This document shows positions 9,463-18,272 of a stretch of DNA of 64,000 nt, one piece after another. This DNA is from Paenibacillus_F chitinolyticus_A (GTDB taxonomy: Bacteria > Bacillota > Bacilli > Paenibacillales > NBRC-103111), in the NCBI RefSeq assembly GCF_045038035.1, contig NZ_CP173427.1, forward strand, positions 2,108,001 through 2,172,000, written 5' to 3'. The notes beneath the pieces are model-generated. The model was not told where the DNA came from and searched no databases. It saw nothing but the letters and a program-made list of their open reading frames with translations. The position numbers were made by a program, and so were the translations under genes. Position 1 is the first letter of the stretch; every line of letters begins with the position of its first letter.

Positions 9463-11225
9463 GAGTGAAACGTTACATTGTCGATTCAATGCCGGACGCT
9501 CTTCATAAAATCCGAACCGATCTCGGTAAGGATGCCGTTATTTTAAGCACGAAAGAAGTGAAGACCGGCGGGTTTTTGGGACTCTTCGGAAAAAAACGCA
9601 TCGAAGTGATCGCAGCTCTCGAGGAAGGTCAAACCGGTTCCGGTAAAAACAGTCCGGAAGGCGGCGCTCAAGCCCGACCGGCTTCTAAAGCGGCTGCCGC
9701 CGCAGCGGTAACCGCTGTGGCCAAAGCGCGGCAGGAAGAAGCGGAGAAGTCGGCCGATCAGCCCCGTATCAATAAAGAGCAGGAGCTGAGGCAGAGAGAA
9801 TTTGCGGAACTTCTGCTCAGACAATCCGCCTTGCAAAACGAAGAGGTTCCGACTTACGGAACCGGCGCCGCCGAGGCTTTGAATGAAAGGGAGACAAGCC
9901 TTCTCAAAAAAGAAGAGACCTTGGACGTTAAGTCCGGTTCGGAGACTTCCGCGGCTTCTGCCTATGGGCAGTCGTCAAGCGCAGGGAAGGGAGCAGGTTC
10001 GGACCAGCGCCTGGCACCGGGCCAGCAGTCCCCGCAGCCATCTCCTGCGGCAATCGACCGTCCGAGCGGCAATCCGGCCGTAGAGGAAGCGCTGCCCGTC
10101 ATACCGCAGCGCCCTCCGGCGGCTGCCGCAGCCGCTTACGCGCAGGCAAGGCCGGCCGCCGCCGAACAGCGGCAGAGCCTACCGGCCCAAGCGGCGCCGC
10201 CCGTTCCGCCGAAGGCGGAAGCTCCGGCGGCCGAGCCCGCTGCCGCAGCGCCGCAGACCGGCGGCTTCGCTGACGAGCAGGCCGAGGCGCTGGCCGCCTC
10301 CCGCGCGGAGGCGGCGGCAGAAGCGGCCGCGGCTCAGAGCGCGGCCCGCGAGGACCTGATGCTGGCGGAACTCCAGCATCTCAAGACGATGATGGCCGGC
10401 CTTGCCCGGCCATCCGCGCAGCCCCAGCTGCCCCCCGTATGGGGGCGGCTGGAGGAGCATCTGCTGGCGCAGGAAGTACAGCCGGACCTGGTCCGGCAGC
10501 TGATCGAAAGCGCCAGAAGAGATCTTGCCGCCTCGGCCGACGAGGCGGAAGCGCGGCAGGCGGCGGAAGCGGTCCGCAAGCGGATGCTTGCGCTGTTCCC
10601 GCCGCCGCAGGGCAAGCCGATCTCGGCGGACTCCAAGATCGTTCATATCGTCGGACCGACCGGTGTCGGCAAGACGACGACGATCGCGAAGCTGGCCGCC
10701 GATCAGGTGTTGAAGCAGCGCCGCAAAGTCGGGCTGATCACTTCCGACACCTACCGGATTGCCGCGATCGAGCAGCTTCGCACGTATGCGAATATTTTGG
10801 ACGTTCCGGTGGAAGTGGTGTTTTCCCCGGCCGATCTGACGAAGGCTCTGCACAATTTGAGAGAGGCCGACGTGATCTTCATGGATACGGCCGGACGCAA
10901 TTTCCGCAACGAGATGTACGTATCCGAACTCAATACGCTGATAAGGCACCAGGGCCCGAGCGAAACGATTCTGGTGCTGAGCCTTACGTCGAAGTACAGC
11001 GACATGAAAGCCATTACCGCTAACTTTTCCAAGTTTAAAGTAGATAAAGTCCTTTTTACCAAAATGGATGAAACGTATTCTTACGGCGCCATGCTGAATT
11101 TGCTGGATGTATTCCCGATCCGACTTTCCTACGTGACGGACGGGCAGAACGTGCCCGACGACATCATGGTAGCGGACGAGAACCGGATTGTCGATGCGGT
11201 GCTGGAGGGTTACTCGTATGAGTGA
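9459..11225 (+). CDS. flhF: Signal-recognition-type GTPase FlhF, with long low-complexity insert
   Basis: 588 residues, against about 366 in B. subtilis. The N-terminal domain (1-60, MRVKRYIVDSMPDALHKIRTDLG) and the C-terminal NG GTPase domain are normal: P-loop GPTGVGKT at 399-406, then DTAGR and TKMDE. Between them, about residues 65-330 are Ala/Pro/Gln/Glu-rich and probably disordered, and the DNA becomes clearly more GC-rich (about 10030-10620). FlhF sets flagellar number and position at the membrane together with FlhG. GTG 9459 is the only plausible start. Confidence 0.95.
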   Translation: MRVKRYIVDSMPDALHKIRTDLGKDAVILSTKEVKTGGFLGLFGKKRIEVIAALEEGQTGSGKNSPEGGAQARPASKAAAAAAVTAVAKARQEEAEKSADQPRINKEQELRQREFAELLLRQSALQNEEVPTYGTGAAEALNERETSLLKKEETLDVKSGSETSAASAYGQSSSAGKGAGSDQRLAPGQQSPQPSPAAIDRPSGNPAVEEALPVIPQRPPAAAAAAYAQARPAAAEQRQSLPAQAAPPVPPKAEAPAAEPAAAAPQTGGFADEQAEALAASRAEAAAEAAAAQSAAREDLMLAELQHLKTMMAGLARPSAQPQLPPVWGRLEEHLLAQEVQPDLVRQLIESARRDLAASADEAEARQAAEAVRKRMLALFPPPQGKPISADSKIVHIVGPTGVGKTTTIAKLAADQVLKQRRKVGLITSDTYRIAAIEQLRTYANILDVPVEVVFSPADLTKALHNLREADVIFMDTAGRNFRNEMYVSELNTLIRHQGPSETILVLSLTSKYSDMKAITANFSKFKVDKVLFTKMDETYSYGAMLNLLDVFPIRLSYVTDGQNVPDDIMVADENRIVDAVLEGYSYE

Positions 11226-12114
11226 CCAAGCCCAGGAACTGCGTAAACTGATCCGCCTGAGGCATGAGAAGGATACGCCCTCCCCGGGTTCCGCGCTAAC
11301 CGGACAGCCGGAGCGCAAGACGCGGATTATTACCGTTACAAGCGGCAAGGGCGGGGTAGGCAAATCGAATTTCACCTTGAATTTCGCTCTCTGCCTGCAG
11401 GCCAGGGGATACAAGACACTCATTTTCGATGCCGACATCGGGTTTGCCAACATTGACGTGCTTATGGGGATCTCCTCCAAAGCCAACCTCCTTCATTTAA
11501 TTAAAGGAGAAAAAACGATCGGGGAGCTCGTTCAGACAGGACCTAAAGGCCTGCAGTTTATCGCAGGGGGATCGGGGCTTTACGATCTGGTCAGGCTGTC
11601 GGACTCCGAAGCGGATTCTTTTACCGACCAGATTCAGGAGCTTGGCGGAATGGCCGATTTTATCCTGTTCGATACGGGAGCCGGACTTTCCAAAGAAACC
11701 CAGCGGTTTATAGCCGCTGCCCAGGAAACGCTCGTGGTTACGACACCGGAGCCCACGTCCATTACGGATGCGTATGCGCTCATTAAAATGGTTCGCAGCG
11801 AAGATCCCGACGTAGCCTTCAAGCTCGTGGTCAACCGGGCCGCTCACAGCCGGGAGGCCAAGGAAACCGCCGAGAAGATCGCCATGGTGGCCCGCCGCTT
11901 TCTGTCCGTCGAACTCCAGACACTCGGATTCGTGGAAGACGATCAGCATGTATCCCGGGCCGTTAAGGAGCAGACTCCTTTTACGATTGCTTATCCGAAT
12001 TCTCCCGCCGCCAAAAGCATGAATGTCCTTGTCGATCAATTTCTGGGCCAGCAGCCCAAAGCAGATTCAACCGGCGGATTTAAAGGTTTCCTCAGCCGGC
12101 TGATCGGCCGCTAA
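11218..12114 (+). CDS. flhG: MinD-like ATPase FlhG (YlxH), regulator of flagellar number
   Basis: 298 residues. The deviant Walker A GKGGVGKS is near residue 43 and is preceded by an N-terminal DQAQELRKL segment, the region that in FlhG activates the FlhF GTPase. Conserved MinD features DADIGFANIDVLMG and DTGAGLS are present. The start ATG 11218 overlaps the flhF end by eight bases and has GGAGGG nine bases upstream; an earlier in-frame GTG inside flhF is less likely. Confidence 0.95.
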   Translation: MSDQAQELRKLIRLRHEKDTPSPGSALTGQPERKTRIITVTSGKGGVGKSNFTLNFALCLQARGYKTLIFDADIGFANIDVLMGISSKANLLHLIKGEKTIGELVQTGPKGLQFIAGGSGLYDLVRLSDSEADSFTDQIQELGGMADFILFDTGAGLSKETQRFIAAAQETLVVTTPEPTSITDAYALIKMVRSEDPDVAFKLVVNRAAHSREAKETAEKIAMVARRFLSVELQTLGFVEDDQHVSRAVKEQTPFTIAYPNSPAAKSMNVLVDQFLGQQPKADSTGGFKGFLSRLIGR

Positions 12115-12150
12115 TTTATTCACATCTAGAGCCAATTCAGGAGGGACCCT

Positions 12151-13317
12151 ATGGAGCCGTACCGTATTCTGGTAGTCGACGATTCGGTGTTCATGAGGAA
12201 GATCATTACGGATCTGATCGAAGAAGACCCCAATTTCCGTGTTATAGCCGTCGCAAAGAACGGTGCGGAAGCCGTAGTCAAGACACAAGAGCTGAAACCG
12301 CACGCGGTTACGATGGATATTGAAATGCCTGAAATGAACGGGCTGGAAGCGCTGGAACGTATTATGGCCGCCACTCCGACTCCCGTTATTATGCTGAGTT
12401 CGCTGACTATGTCGGGAGCGGTTGAAACGATCCGGGCGCTTGAACTCGGCGCGATCGATTTTATCCGGAAGCCGTCCGGTTCGATTTCGCTGGACTTATT
12501 CAAGGTCAAGCAGCTTTTGCATGAGAAGCTGAGGATTGCGGTCAAAACACGCATGCAGCCGCAGCCTCCGATAGAACCGGCGAAACGGCCCGAACGCTTC
12601 GTTCAGCCGTCCGCTCCGTTCGTGAAGCCGCCGTCGGCAGCGGAGATTCCCAAGAGAACTGCTGCGGCGGCGCAAGAAACGGGGAAGCCCGCGAGCGGTG
12701 CCGGCACCGGCAGTTCGAAAGGCTTTCGGGACCTCGTGGCGATCGGCACATCGACCGGGGGACCCAGAGCGCTGCAGAAGGTACTGAGCGGCCTGCCGGC
12801 GGATTTTCCGGCCCCTGTGCTTATCGTGCAGCATATGCCTCCGAATTTCACCAAGTCGCTGTCTCAGCGCCTTAACGACCAATGTGCCGTTCGGGTCGTG
12901 GAAGCGGAGGAAGCCCAGGTGCTCGAACCCGGTACGGCTTATGTCGCTCCCGGCGGACTGCACATGACCGTCGTCAGGGCCGACGACAAGAAATACCGGA
13001 TTTCTTTGAGCAAAAGCGAGCCGGTATCCGGACACCGTCCTTCCGTAGACAAGCTATTCCAATCCCTGCTTCCCTTAAAAGAGCTGACCCGGCACGCCGT
13101 TATTATGACAGGGATGGGCAGTGACGGAGCGAGAACGATCGGAGAACTCCGAAAGGACGGAGCGGCGACCACGATTGCCGAATCCGAAGAGACATGCGTC
13201 GTGTACGGCATGCCGCGAGTCGCGGTGGAGAACGGAGCCGCTATGTTTGTCCTTCCTTTGGGGGATATCGCTCCGAAGCTTGTCGAACGGGTGACGGATA
13301 AAAACGGCAGCCGCTAA
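12151..13317 (+). CDS. cheB: Chemotaxis protein-glutamate methylesterase CheB
   Basis: 388 residues. Receiver domain 1-120 with phosphoacceptor D56 (TMDIEMPEMNG), a Pro/Ala-rich linker (about 130-190), then the methylesterase domain with catalytic S201 (GTSTGG), H228 (QHMPP) and D325 (GMGSDG). CheB removes methyl groups from, and deamidates, chemoreceptors when phosphorylated by CheA, giving adaptation. No cheR is in this window, so the methyltransferase must be encoded elsewhere. Confidence 0.96.
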   Translation: MEPYRILVVDDSVFMRKIITDLIEEDPNFRVIAVAKNGAEAVVKTQELKPHAVTMDIEMPEMNGLEALERIMAATPTPVIMLSSLTMSGAVETIRALELGAIDFIRKPSGSISLDLFKVKQLLHEKLRIAVKTRMQPQPPIEPAKRPERFVQPSAPFVKPPSAAEIPKRTAAAAQETGKPASGAGTGSSKGFRDLVAIGTSTGGPRALQKVLSGLPADFPAPVLIVQHMPPNFTKSLSQRLNDQCAVRVVEAEEAQVLEPGTAYVAPGGLHMTVVRADDKKYRISLSKSEPVSGHRPSVDKLFQSLLPLKELTRHAVIMTGMGSDGARTIGELRKDGAATTIAESEETCVVYGMPRVAVENGAAMFVLPLGDIAPKLVERVTDKNGSR

Positions 13318-13353
13318 AGAAAGTACTCGATAAATTGACGGAGGTGCAGTTCT

Positions 13354-15426
13354 GTGGAGTTGAACCAATATTTATCGATGTTCATCGACGAATCGAAAGA
13401 ACATCTGCAGGCTCTTAATGACAACATGCTCAGCCTGGAAAACAGTCCCGACAACATAGATATCGTTCATAATATTTTCCGCTCGGCACACACACTTAAA
13501 GGCATGTCCGCGACGATGGGATTCGAAGATCTCGCGTCGCTGACTCACGAAATGGAAAATGTTCTGGACCTGGTCCGGAACTTGAAACTGAAAATGGACC
13601 CCTTCATTTTCGACAGCCTTTTCCAGAGTCTGGACGCTCTCGATTCGATGGTCGAGGATATCGTTCAGGGCGGAACGGGCAAGGCCGATGTTACGACTAT
13701 TGTCACCGCATTGAAATCCATTGTAAGCGGGGATTATCTCAAATCCGCTCCATCCGCCGGAAGTGCCGGAGCGGAAAGCCGGGAAGAAAGCGTTATTGCC
13801 CTGGACCAATTCCAGCTCTCGGTTCTCCAGCAATCGATTGACGCCAACATGCAGGTGTTTTATGTCGAGGTCACCGTCCGGGAAGATTGCGTACTGAAAG
13901 CGGCCCGTGCTTACATGGTGTTCGAAATTTTGGAGCGTTCCGGGGAAGTCATCAAAGCGACGCCTTCTGTTCAGGAGATCGAGCAGGAGAAATTCGACCG
14001 CACCTTCTCCGTGTATTACATAGCTAATGTCGGGAAAGCCGATCTGGAGAAAGAAATTTCGAATGTCTCCGAAATCGAGCATGTACAGATCATCGTACTC
14101 GATCGCGAAACGCTGGACGAGATGACGGGAAGCGGCGCAGCCCAGGCGGAGGTCAGGGCGGGTGAAGCCCAGGCGGCAGCGGCTGCAGCACCCGCTTCGG
14201 CGGCTAAACCGGCGCCCGCTAAGGAAACCGGCGGAGCCGCCAAACCGGCAGCGGCTGCAGGTGGCGGTCCTGTGGGAACCCGTACCATTCGGGTAGATAT
14301 CGAGCGTCTGGATTCCCTGATGAATCTCTTCAGCGAACTGCTCATCGACCGGGTGCGCCTGGAGCAGCTGGCAAGCGAAATCAAGCGCAATGAGCTGACG
14401 GAGACGGTCGAGCATATGGCCCGGGTCAGCAGCGATTTGCAGAATATCGTTCTCAAGCTGCGGATGGTGCCGGTCGATACGGTCTTTAACCGGTTCCCGC
14501 GGATGATCCGGGATATCGCCAAATCGCTGGACAAAAAAGTCGATCTCGTCATAACCGGCGCAGAAACCGAGCTGGACCGCACGGTAATCGACGAAATCGG
14601 CGATCCGCTCGTGCATCTGCTCCGCAACGCGGTAGATCACGGACTCGAAACCGTGACCCAGCGTCTGGCGAAGGGTAAAAGCGAGAGTGGAACCGTTCAT
14701 CTCCGCGCTTATCACAGCGGCAACAACGTCTTTATCGAGATCGAAGACAACGGTAACGGCATTAACCGGGAAAAAGTGCTTGCGACCGCAGTGAAGAAAG
14801 GGATTGTCGCGCCAGAAATGGCGGACAAAATGAGCAATTCCGATATCGATCAGCTGCTGTTCGCATCCGGTTTCAGCACCGCGGACGTAATCTCGGACAT
14901 TTCCGGCCGCGGGGTAGGCTTGGACGTTGTAAAAACGAAAATCCACTCGCTCGGGGGACATATTCATGTCGAATCCAATCCGGGCAGCGGTTCGATCTTT
15001 TCGATCAAGCTTCCGCTTACGCTCTCGATCATCTCGGCCATGCTGGTCAAAATCGGCAGCGAAAAATATGCGATTCCGCTTTCTTCGATTGTGGAGACGG
15101 CCCTTATCCAGCAGGCGCAAATCCGTTCCGTGCAAGGAAACCGGATGATCGATTTCAGAGGCAGCATGATTCCGCTCGTTTCGCTCGGCTCCGTACTCGA
15201 TATTCCCGACTACAGCGAAGCCGACGAGACTGAAACCGAAGTTGTGGTTGTGCGCAAAGGCGAGAAAATGGCGGCGCTTATGGTGGAGGAGTTTATCGGT
15301 CAACAGGAGATCGTCCTGAAAACATTGGGTAAATACTTTACAAAACTGTTCGCGATTTCGGGAGCGACCATTCTCGGCGACGGTCAGGTCGCATTGATTC
15401 TAGATACGAATGAACTCATTAAATAA
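13354..15426 (+). CDS. cheA: Chemotaxis histidine kinase CheA
   Basis: 690 residues. P1 Hpt domain with phosphorylated H46 (SAHTLKG); P2 CheY/CheB-binding domain (about 155-250); an Ala/Pro-rich linker with GGAAKPAAAAGG; P3 dimerisation; P4 ATPase with N-box LLRNAVDHG near 421 and the glycine box GRGVGLDVV; and a C-terminal CheW-like P5. It couples receptor state to CheY and CheB phosphorylation. The start is GTG 13354 with GGAGGTG twelve bases before it. Confidence 0.97.
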   Translation: MELNQYLSMFIDESKEHLQALNDNMLSLENSPDNIDIVHNIFRSAHTLKGMSATMGFEDLASLTHEMENVLDLVRNLKLKMDPFIFDSLFQSLDALDSMVEDIVQGGTGKADVTTIVTALKSIVSGDYLKSAPSAGSAGAESREESVIALDQFQLSVLQQSIDANMQVFYVEVTVREDCVLKAARAYMVFEILERSGEVIKATPSVQEIEQEKFDRTFSVYYIANVGKADLEKEISNVSEIEHVQIIVLDRETLDEMTGSGAAQAEVRAGEAQAAAAAAPASAAKPAPAKETGGAAKPAAAAGGGPVGTRTIRVDIERLDSLMNLFSELLIDRVRLEQLASEIKRNELTETVEHMARVSSDLQNIVLKLRMVPVDTVFNRFPRMIRDIAKSLDKKVDLVITGAETELDRTVIDEIGDPLVHLLRNAVDHGLETVTQRLAKGKSESGTVHLRAYHSGNNVFIEIEDNGNGINREKVLATAVKKGIVAPEMADKMSNSDIDQLLFASGFSTADVISDISGRGVGLDVVKTKIHSLGGHIHVESNPGSGSIFSIKLPLTLSIISAMLVKIGSEKYAIPLSSIVETALIQQAQIRSVQGNRMIDFRGSMIPLVSLGSVLDIPDYSEADETETEVVVVRKGEKMAALMVEEFIGQQEIVLKTLGKYFTKLFAISGATILGDGQVALILDTNELIK

Positions 15427-15449
15427 ATCAGGCAGGGGAGGCCGTTCAA

Positions 15450-15911
15450 ATGGCTGAAGATAAAAAAATTATCGTATTTGCGCTGGCACATGAGGAATAC
15501 GGAGTAGAAGTGGATAAGGTCAAAACGATCGAACGGATGCAGCCGATGACCCGCGTTCCGAAAACGCCCGCTTTCGTCAAAGGCGTCATTAACCTCAGAG
15601 GCGTGGTCGTGCCGGTTATCGACCTCCGCTCCCGATTCGGGCTTCCGGAAACCCCGTATTCCGATAATACTCGTGTGATCATCGTAGCGGTTAACGAACT
15701 CGAAGTAGGGCTTATTGTAGATTCCGCTAACGACGTTATTGACTTGAACGAAGACAATATCGAGAATCCTCCGGAAGTTGTCGGCGGCATCAAGGCGAAA
15801 TACCTGCACGGCATCGCTAAAATCGGAGAAGACCGTCTCCTGGTTCTGATGAACCTGGAACAGGTTTTGAACAGGGACGAAATCATCCAATTGGAAAAGA
15901 TCGAGGCCTAA
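15450..15911 (+). CDS. cheW: Chemotaxis coupling protein CheW
   Basis: 153 residues made of one CheW domain, with the usual KIIVFALAHEEYGVEVDKVKTIE opening strands (partial quote: FALAHEEYGVEV) and INLRGVVVPVIDLR. It bridges receptors and CheA in the array. GGGGAGG lies 9-15 bases before ATG 15450. It is followed by cheC after four bases. Confidence 0.96.
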   Translation: MAEDKKIIVFALAHEEYGVEVDKVKTIERMQPMTRVPKTPAFVKGVINLRGVVVPVIDLRSRFGLPETPYSDNTRVIIVAVNELEVGLIVDSANDVIDLNEDNIENPPEVVGGIKAKYLHGIAKIGEDRLLVLMNLEQVLNRDEIIQLEKIEA

Positions 15912-15915
15912 GCAA

Positions 15916-16554
15916 GTGGATACGTTCAGGCAATTGGCGGATTATCAATTGGATGTGCTCAAGGAAATCGGCAACATCGGTGCCGGCCATGCGGCCACTG
16001 CCCTGTCCACCCTGCTGGACAAGCCTGTGGATATGCTCGTTCCGAAAGTTATGGTTCTTCCTTTCGAGGAGATCCCTGAAATCGTGGGCGGAGCGGAGGA
16101 AGTCGTGCTCGCTATTTTTCTGCGGGTGGTCGGGGATGCTCCGGGCAATATGTTTTTTATTCTGAATCTCGAATCCGCCAAACGGATGCTGTTTTCCTTG
16201 ATCGGGATGGAGCTTTCCGAAAGCGGCGAGTATACGGAACTGGAAATTTCGGCCTTAAACGAAATCGGGAACATTTTGGCGGGATCGTACTTGTCCTCGC
16301 TGGCCGATTTTACTCGGTTGTCCATGTCCCCGACCGTACCTTCCCTGGCCATTGATATGGCGGGAGCCATTTTAAGTTACGGCTTGCTGCAGTTCGGGGA
16401 GATGGGGGATCAGGCACTGCTGATTGACACGAAGTTTCTGGAAGGAAACGAAGAAATGCAAGGAAACTTCTTTCTTATTCCGGATCCGGAATCGTTTGGG
16501 AAATTATTTGCGGCACTAGGGGTAGAGGCACATGAATCAACAGACGATCATTAA
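15916..16554 (+). CDS. cheC: CheY-P phosphatase CheC
   Basis: 212 residues with both phosphatase helices: E17/N20 in LKEIGNIGAG and E116/N119 in LNEIGNILAG. CheC dephosphorylates CheY-P and its activity is raised by CheD, which is encoded next. The start is GTG 15916. Its last 23 bases overlap cheD, consistent with coupled production of the CheC-CheD complex. Confidence 0.95.
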   Translation: MDTFRQLADYQLDVLKEIGNIGAGHAATALSTLLDKPVDMLVPKVMVLPFEEIPEIVGGAEEVVLAIFLRVVGDAPGNMFFILNLESAKRMLFSLIGMELSESGEYTELEISALNEIGNILAGSYLSSLADFTRLSMSPTVPSLAIDMAGAILSYGLLQFGEMGDQALLIDTKFLEGNEEMQGNFFLIPDPESFGKLFAALGVEAHESTDDH

Positions 16555-17026
16555 AGTCGGTATGGCGGATCTTAATGTCGGCATGCCGGGGGGCGTGCTT
16601 AAAACGACGGGACTCGGTTCCTGCGTCGGGCTTACCTTATTCGATGACTTTGCCAAAGTCGGCGGAATGGCGCACGTCATGCTGCCGACATCCGAAATCG
16701 CCCGAGAAGGCACCGTCAACATTGCCAAATATGCGGATACCGCCATTCCCGAATTGATCGACCGGATGACCCGTCTTGGTGCCTCAATCAATCGGATGGA
16801 AGCGAAACTGGCAGGGGGAGCTCAGATGTTCGCTTTTGCCGGAGGAGGCGATACGATGCGAATTGGACCTCGTAATGTAGAGGCTTGCAAAGAAATGCTG
16901 GTCAAATACAAGATCCGAGTCAAAGGTGAAGATACGGGCCAGAACTATGGAAGAACGATTGAACTTAATTGCGATACGGGCGTGCTGACGATTCGAAGCG
17001 TACAGCACGGCTTGAAGGATTTGTAG
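16532..17026 (+). CDS. cheD: Chemoreceptor glutamine deamidase CheD
   Basis: 164 residues with the CheD catalytic pair C31 (GLGSCVG) and H48 (GGMAHVMLP). CheD deamidates receptor glutamines and binds CheC. ATG 16532 lies within the cheC 3' end. The product ends two bases before the start of the next gene. Confidence 0.96.
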   Translation: MNQQTIIKVGMADLNVGMPGGVLKTTGLGSCVGLTLFDDFAKVGGMAHVMLPTSEIAREGTVNIAKYADTAIPELIDRMTRLGASINRMEAKLAGGAQMFAFAGGGDTMRIGPRNVEACKEMLVKYKIRVKGEDTGQNYGRTIELNCDTGVLTIRSVQHGLKDL

Positions 17027-17028
17027 AG

Positions 17029-17445
17029 ATGGCGGGAACGATTCGCTGGAATTTCATAGTCGGTGCCGTCTCCTTTGTCCTCACCTTTCTCCTTTCGCTG
17101 GGCAGCAACGTTTGGCTGACCACGCTGCTGCGAAGCGTTTACAGTTTTGTCATTTTATTCGCCGTCACATTCGGCTTTCGGTTTATTATGGGCCTGCTCC
17201 TATCCGCTAACAGCCCCGCCGTAAACGAAACGGCAGCGGCCGCCGCAGAAGGGCCCTCACCAAACAAGAATCTCGGCCAGCATCTCGATCTGACTACTCC
17301 CGACGAAACCGCGCAGAAAGCGGCGGACGGAGTGGACAGGGAGGAAGCGGAATTTGCGCCGCTGCTGCCCACGAAGCTAGTTACCCGGAAGCAACCTGAC
17401 ACCGAGCAAGCGGTCAGAGCCCTTCGTCAAATGTCTGAAGAATAA
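17029..17445 (+). CDS. Unknown small membrane protein between cheD and sigD
   Basis: 138 residues. I do not recognise a family. Two adjacent hydrophobic segments (about 8-27 and 30-57) form the N-terminal half; the rest is Ala/Glu/Pro-rich, charged and probably a disordered cytoplasmic tail ending RALRQMSEE. ATG 17029 is two bases after the cheD stop; an in-frame upstream start at 16969 would overlap cheD and is less likely. B. subtilis has no gene at this spot. Its position argues for expression with the motility operon; function is not inferable. Confidence 0.8.
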   Translation: MAGTIRWNFIVGAVSFVLTFLLSLGSNVWLTTLLRSVYSFVILFAVTFGFRFIMGLLLSANSPAVNETAAAAAEGPSPNKNLGQHLDLTTPDETAQKAADGVDREEAEFAPLLPTKLVTRKQPDTEQAVRALRQMSEE

Positions 17446-17460
17446 GGACGGTGTACAGCC

Positions 17461-18243
17461 ATGATTGATAAAAAACCTAATCTGGCGCATTTCGATACGT
17501 GGAGACAGTGGAAGCAGGGCGGTTCCAGAGAAGCCAAGCAAACGCTGATTGAAACGTACCTGCCTCTTGTCGAATACGTATCGGGCCGTTTGGCGATTGG
17601 TCTCCCCAAGAACGTTTCCAAGGAAGACCTAGGAAGCTTCGGAATCATGGGTCTGATCGACGCCGTCGAGAAGTTTGACTACGAACGCGGTCTGCAGTTC
17701 GAAACTTACGCGTCCTGGCGCATACGCGGGGCCATTATCGACGGCCTCAGACAAGGGGATTGGGTTCCCCGTTCCGTACGCGAGAAGGCCAAGAAAATTG
17801 AAGAAGCTTATCAGAAGCTGGAGCAGAAGTATCTTCGGACCGTGACGGATGAAGAGATCAGCGATTATCTCCAGGTTACGGAGGACGAGTTTCAGCATAT
17901 GCTTCAGGAAATCGCCGTAACCTCCATTTGTTCCATTGACGAACCGATTCGTGAAGAAGATTCCGAAACCCGGCTTTCGCTTCTGGTGGACGAGCGTGCC
18001 AAAAATCCGGAATTTACAGTTAACGAATTTTACCTCAAAGAAACTCTTGCGCGGGCGATAGAGAAATTAACGGAGAAAGAACGGATCGTCGTTTCCCTGT
18101 TTTATTTCGAAGAGCTTTCCCTGAGCGAAATTGCGGAAGTGATGAGTTTGTCGCCTTCCCGCATTTCTCAGCTTCACTCCAAGGCCATGCTGCGATTAAG
18201 AGGAGTTTTGAGTCGATATAAAGTTCAGTTGTTCGAAAAATAG
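17461..18243 (+). CDS. sigD: RNA polymerase sigma factor SigD (FliA/WhiG family)
   Basis: 260 residues with sigma-70 regions 2 (GIMGLIDAVEKFDYERGLQFETYASWRIRGAI), 3 and 4 (SLSEIAEVMSLSPSRISQLHSKAMLRLR). The GLQFETYASWRIRGAI block is typical of FliA/SigD/WhiG flagellar sigma factors. It directs transcription of flagellin, motor and chemoreceptor genes and is normally held by FlgM until hook completion. AAGGACGGTG precedes ATG 17461. It lies near the end of the operon, as in Bacillus, where distance from the promoter affects SigD level. Confidence 0.97.
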   Translation: MIDKKPNLAHFDTWRQWKQGGSREAKQTLIETYLPLVEYVSGRLAIGLPKNVSKEDLGSFGIMGLIDAVEKFDYERGLQFETYASWRIRGAIIDGLRQGDWVPRSVREKAKKIEEAYQKLEQKYLRTVTDEEISDYLQVTEDEFQHMLQEIAVTSICSIDEPIREEDSETRLSLLVDERAKNPEFTVNEFYLKETLARAIEKLTEKERIVVSLFYFEELSLSEIAEVMSLSPSRISQLHSKAMLRLRGVLSRYKVQLFEK

Positions 18244-18272
18244 AAGTTGCCGGGAAAGGTTGTCGATACAGG

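Noticed and set aside
13372..15303. 643-codon - strand frame opposite cheA
   Set aside because: Antisense shadow of cheA; similar shadows lie opposite the DUF342 gene (18339-20039) and flhF (10179-11486).
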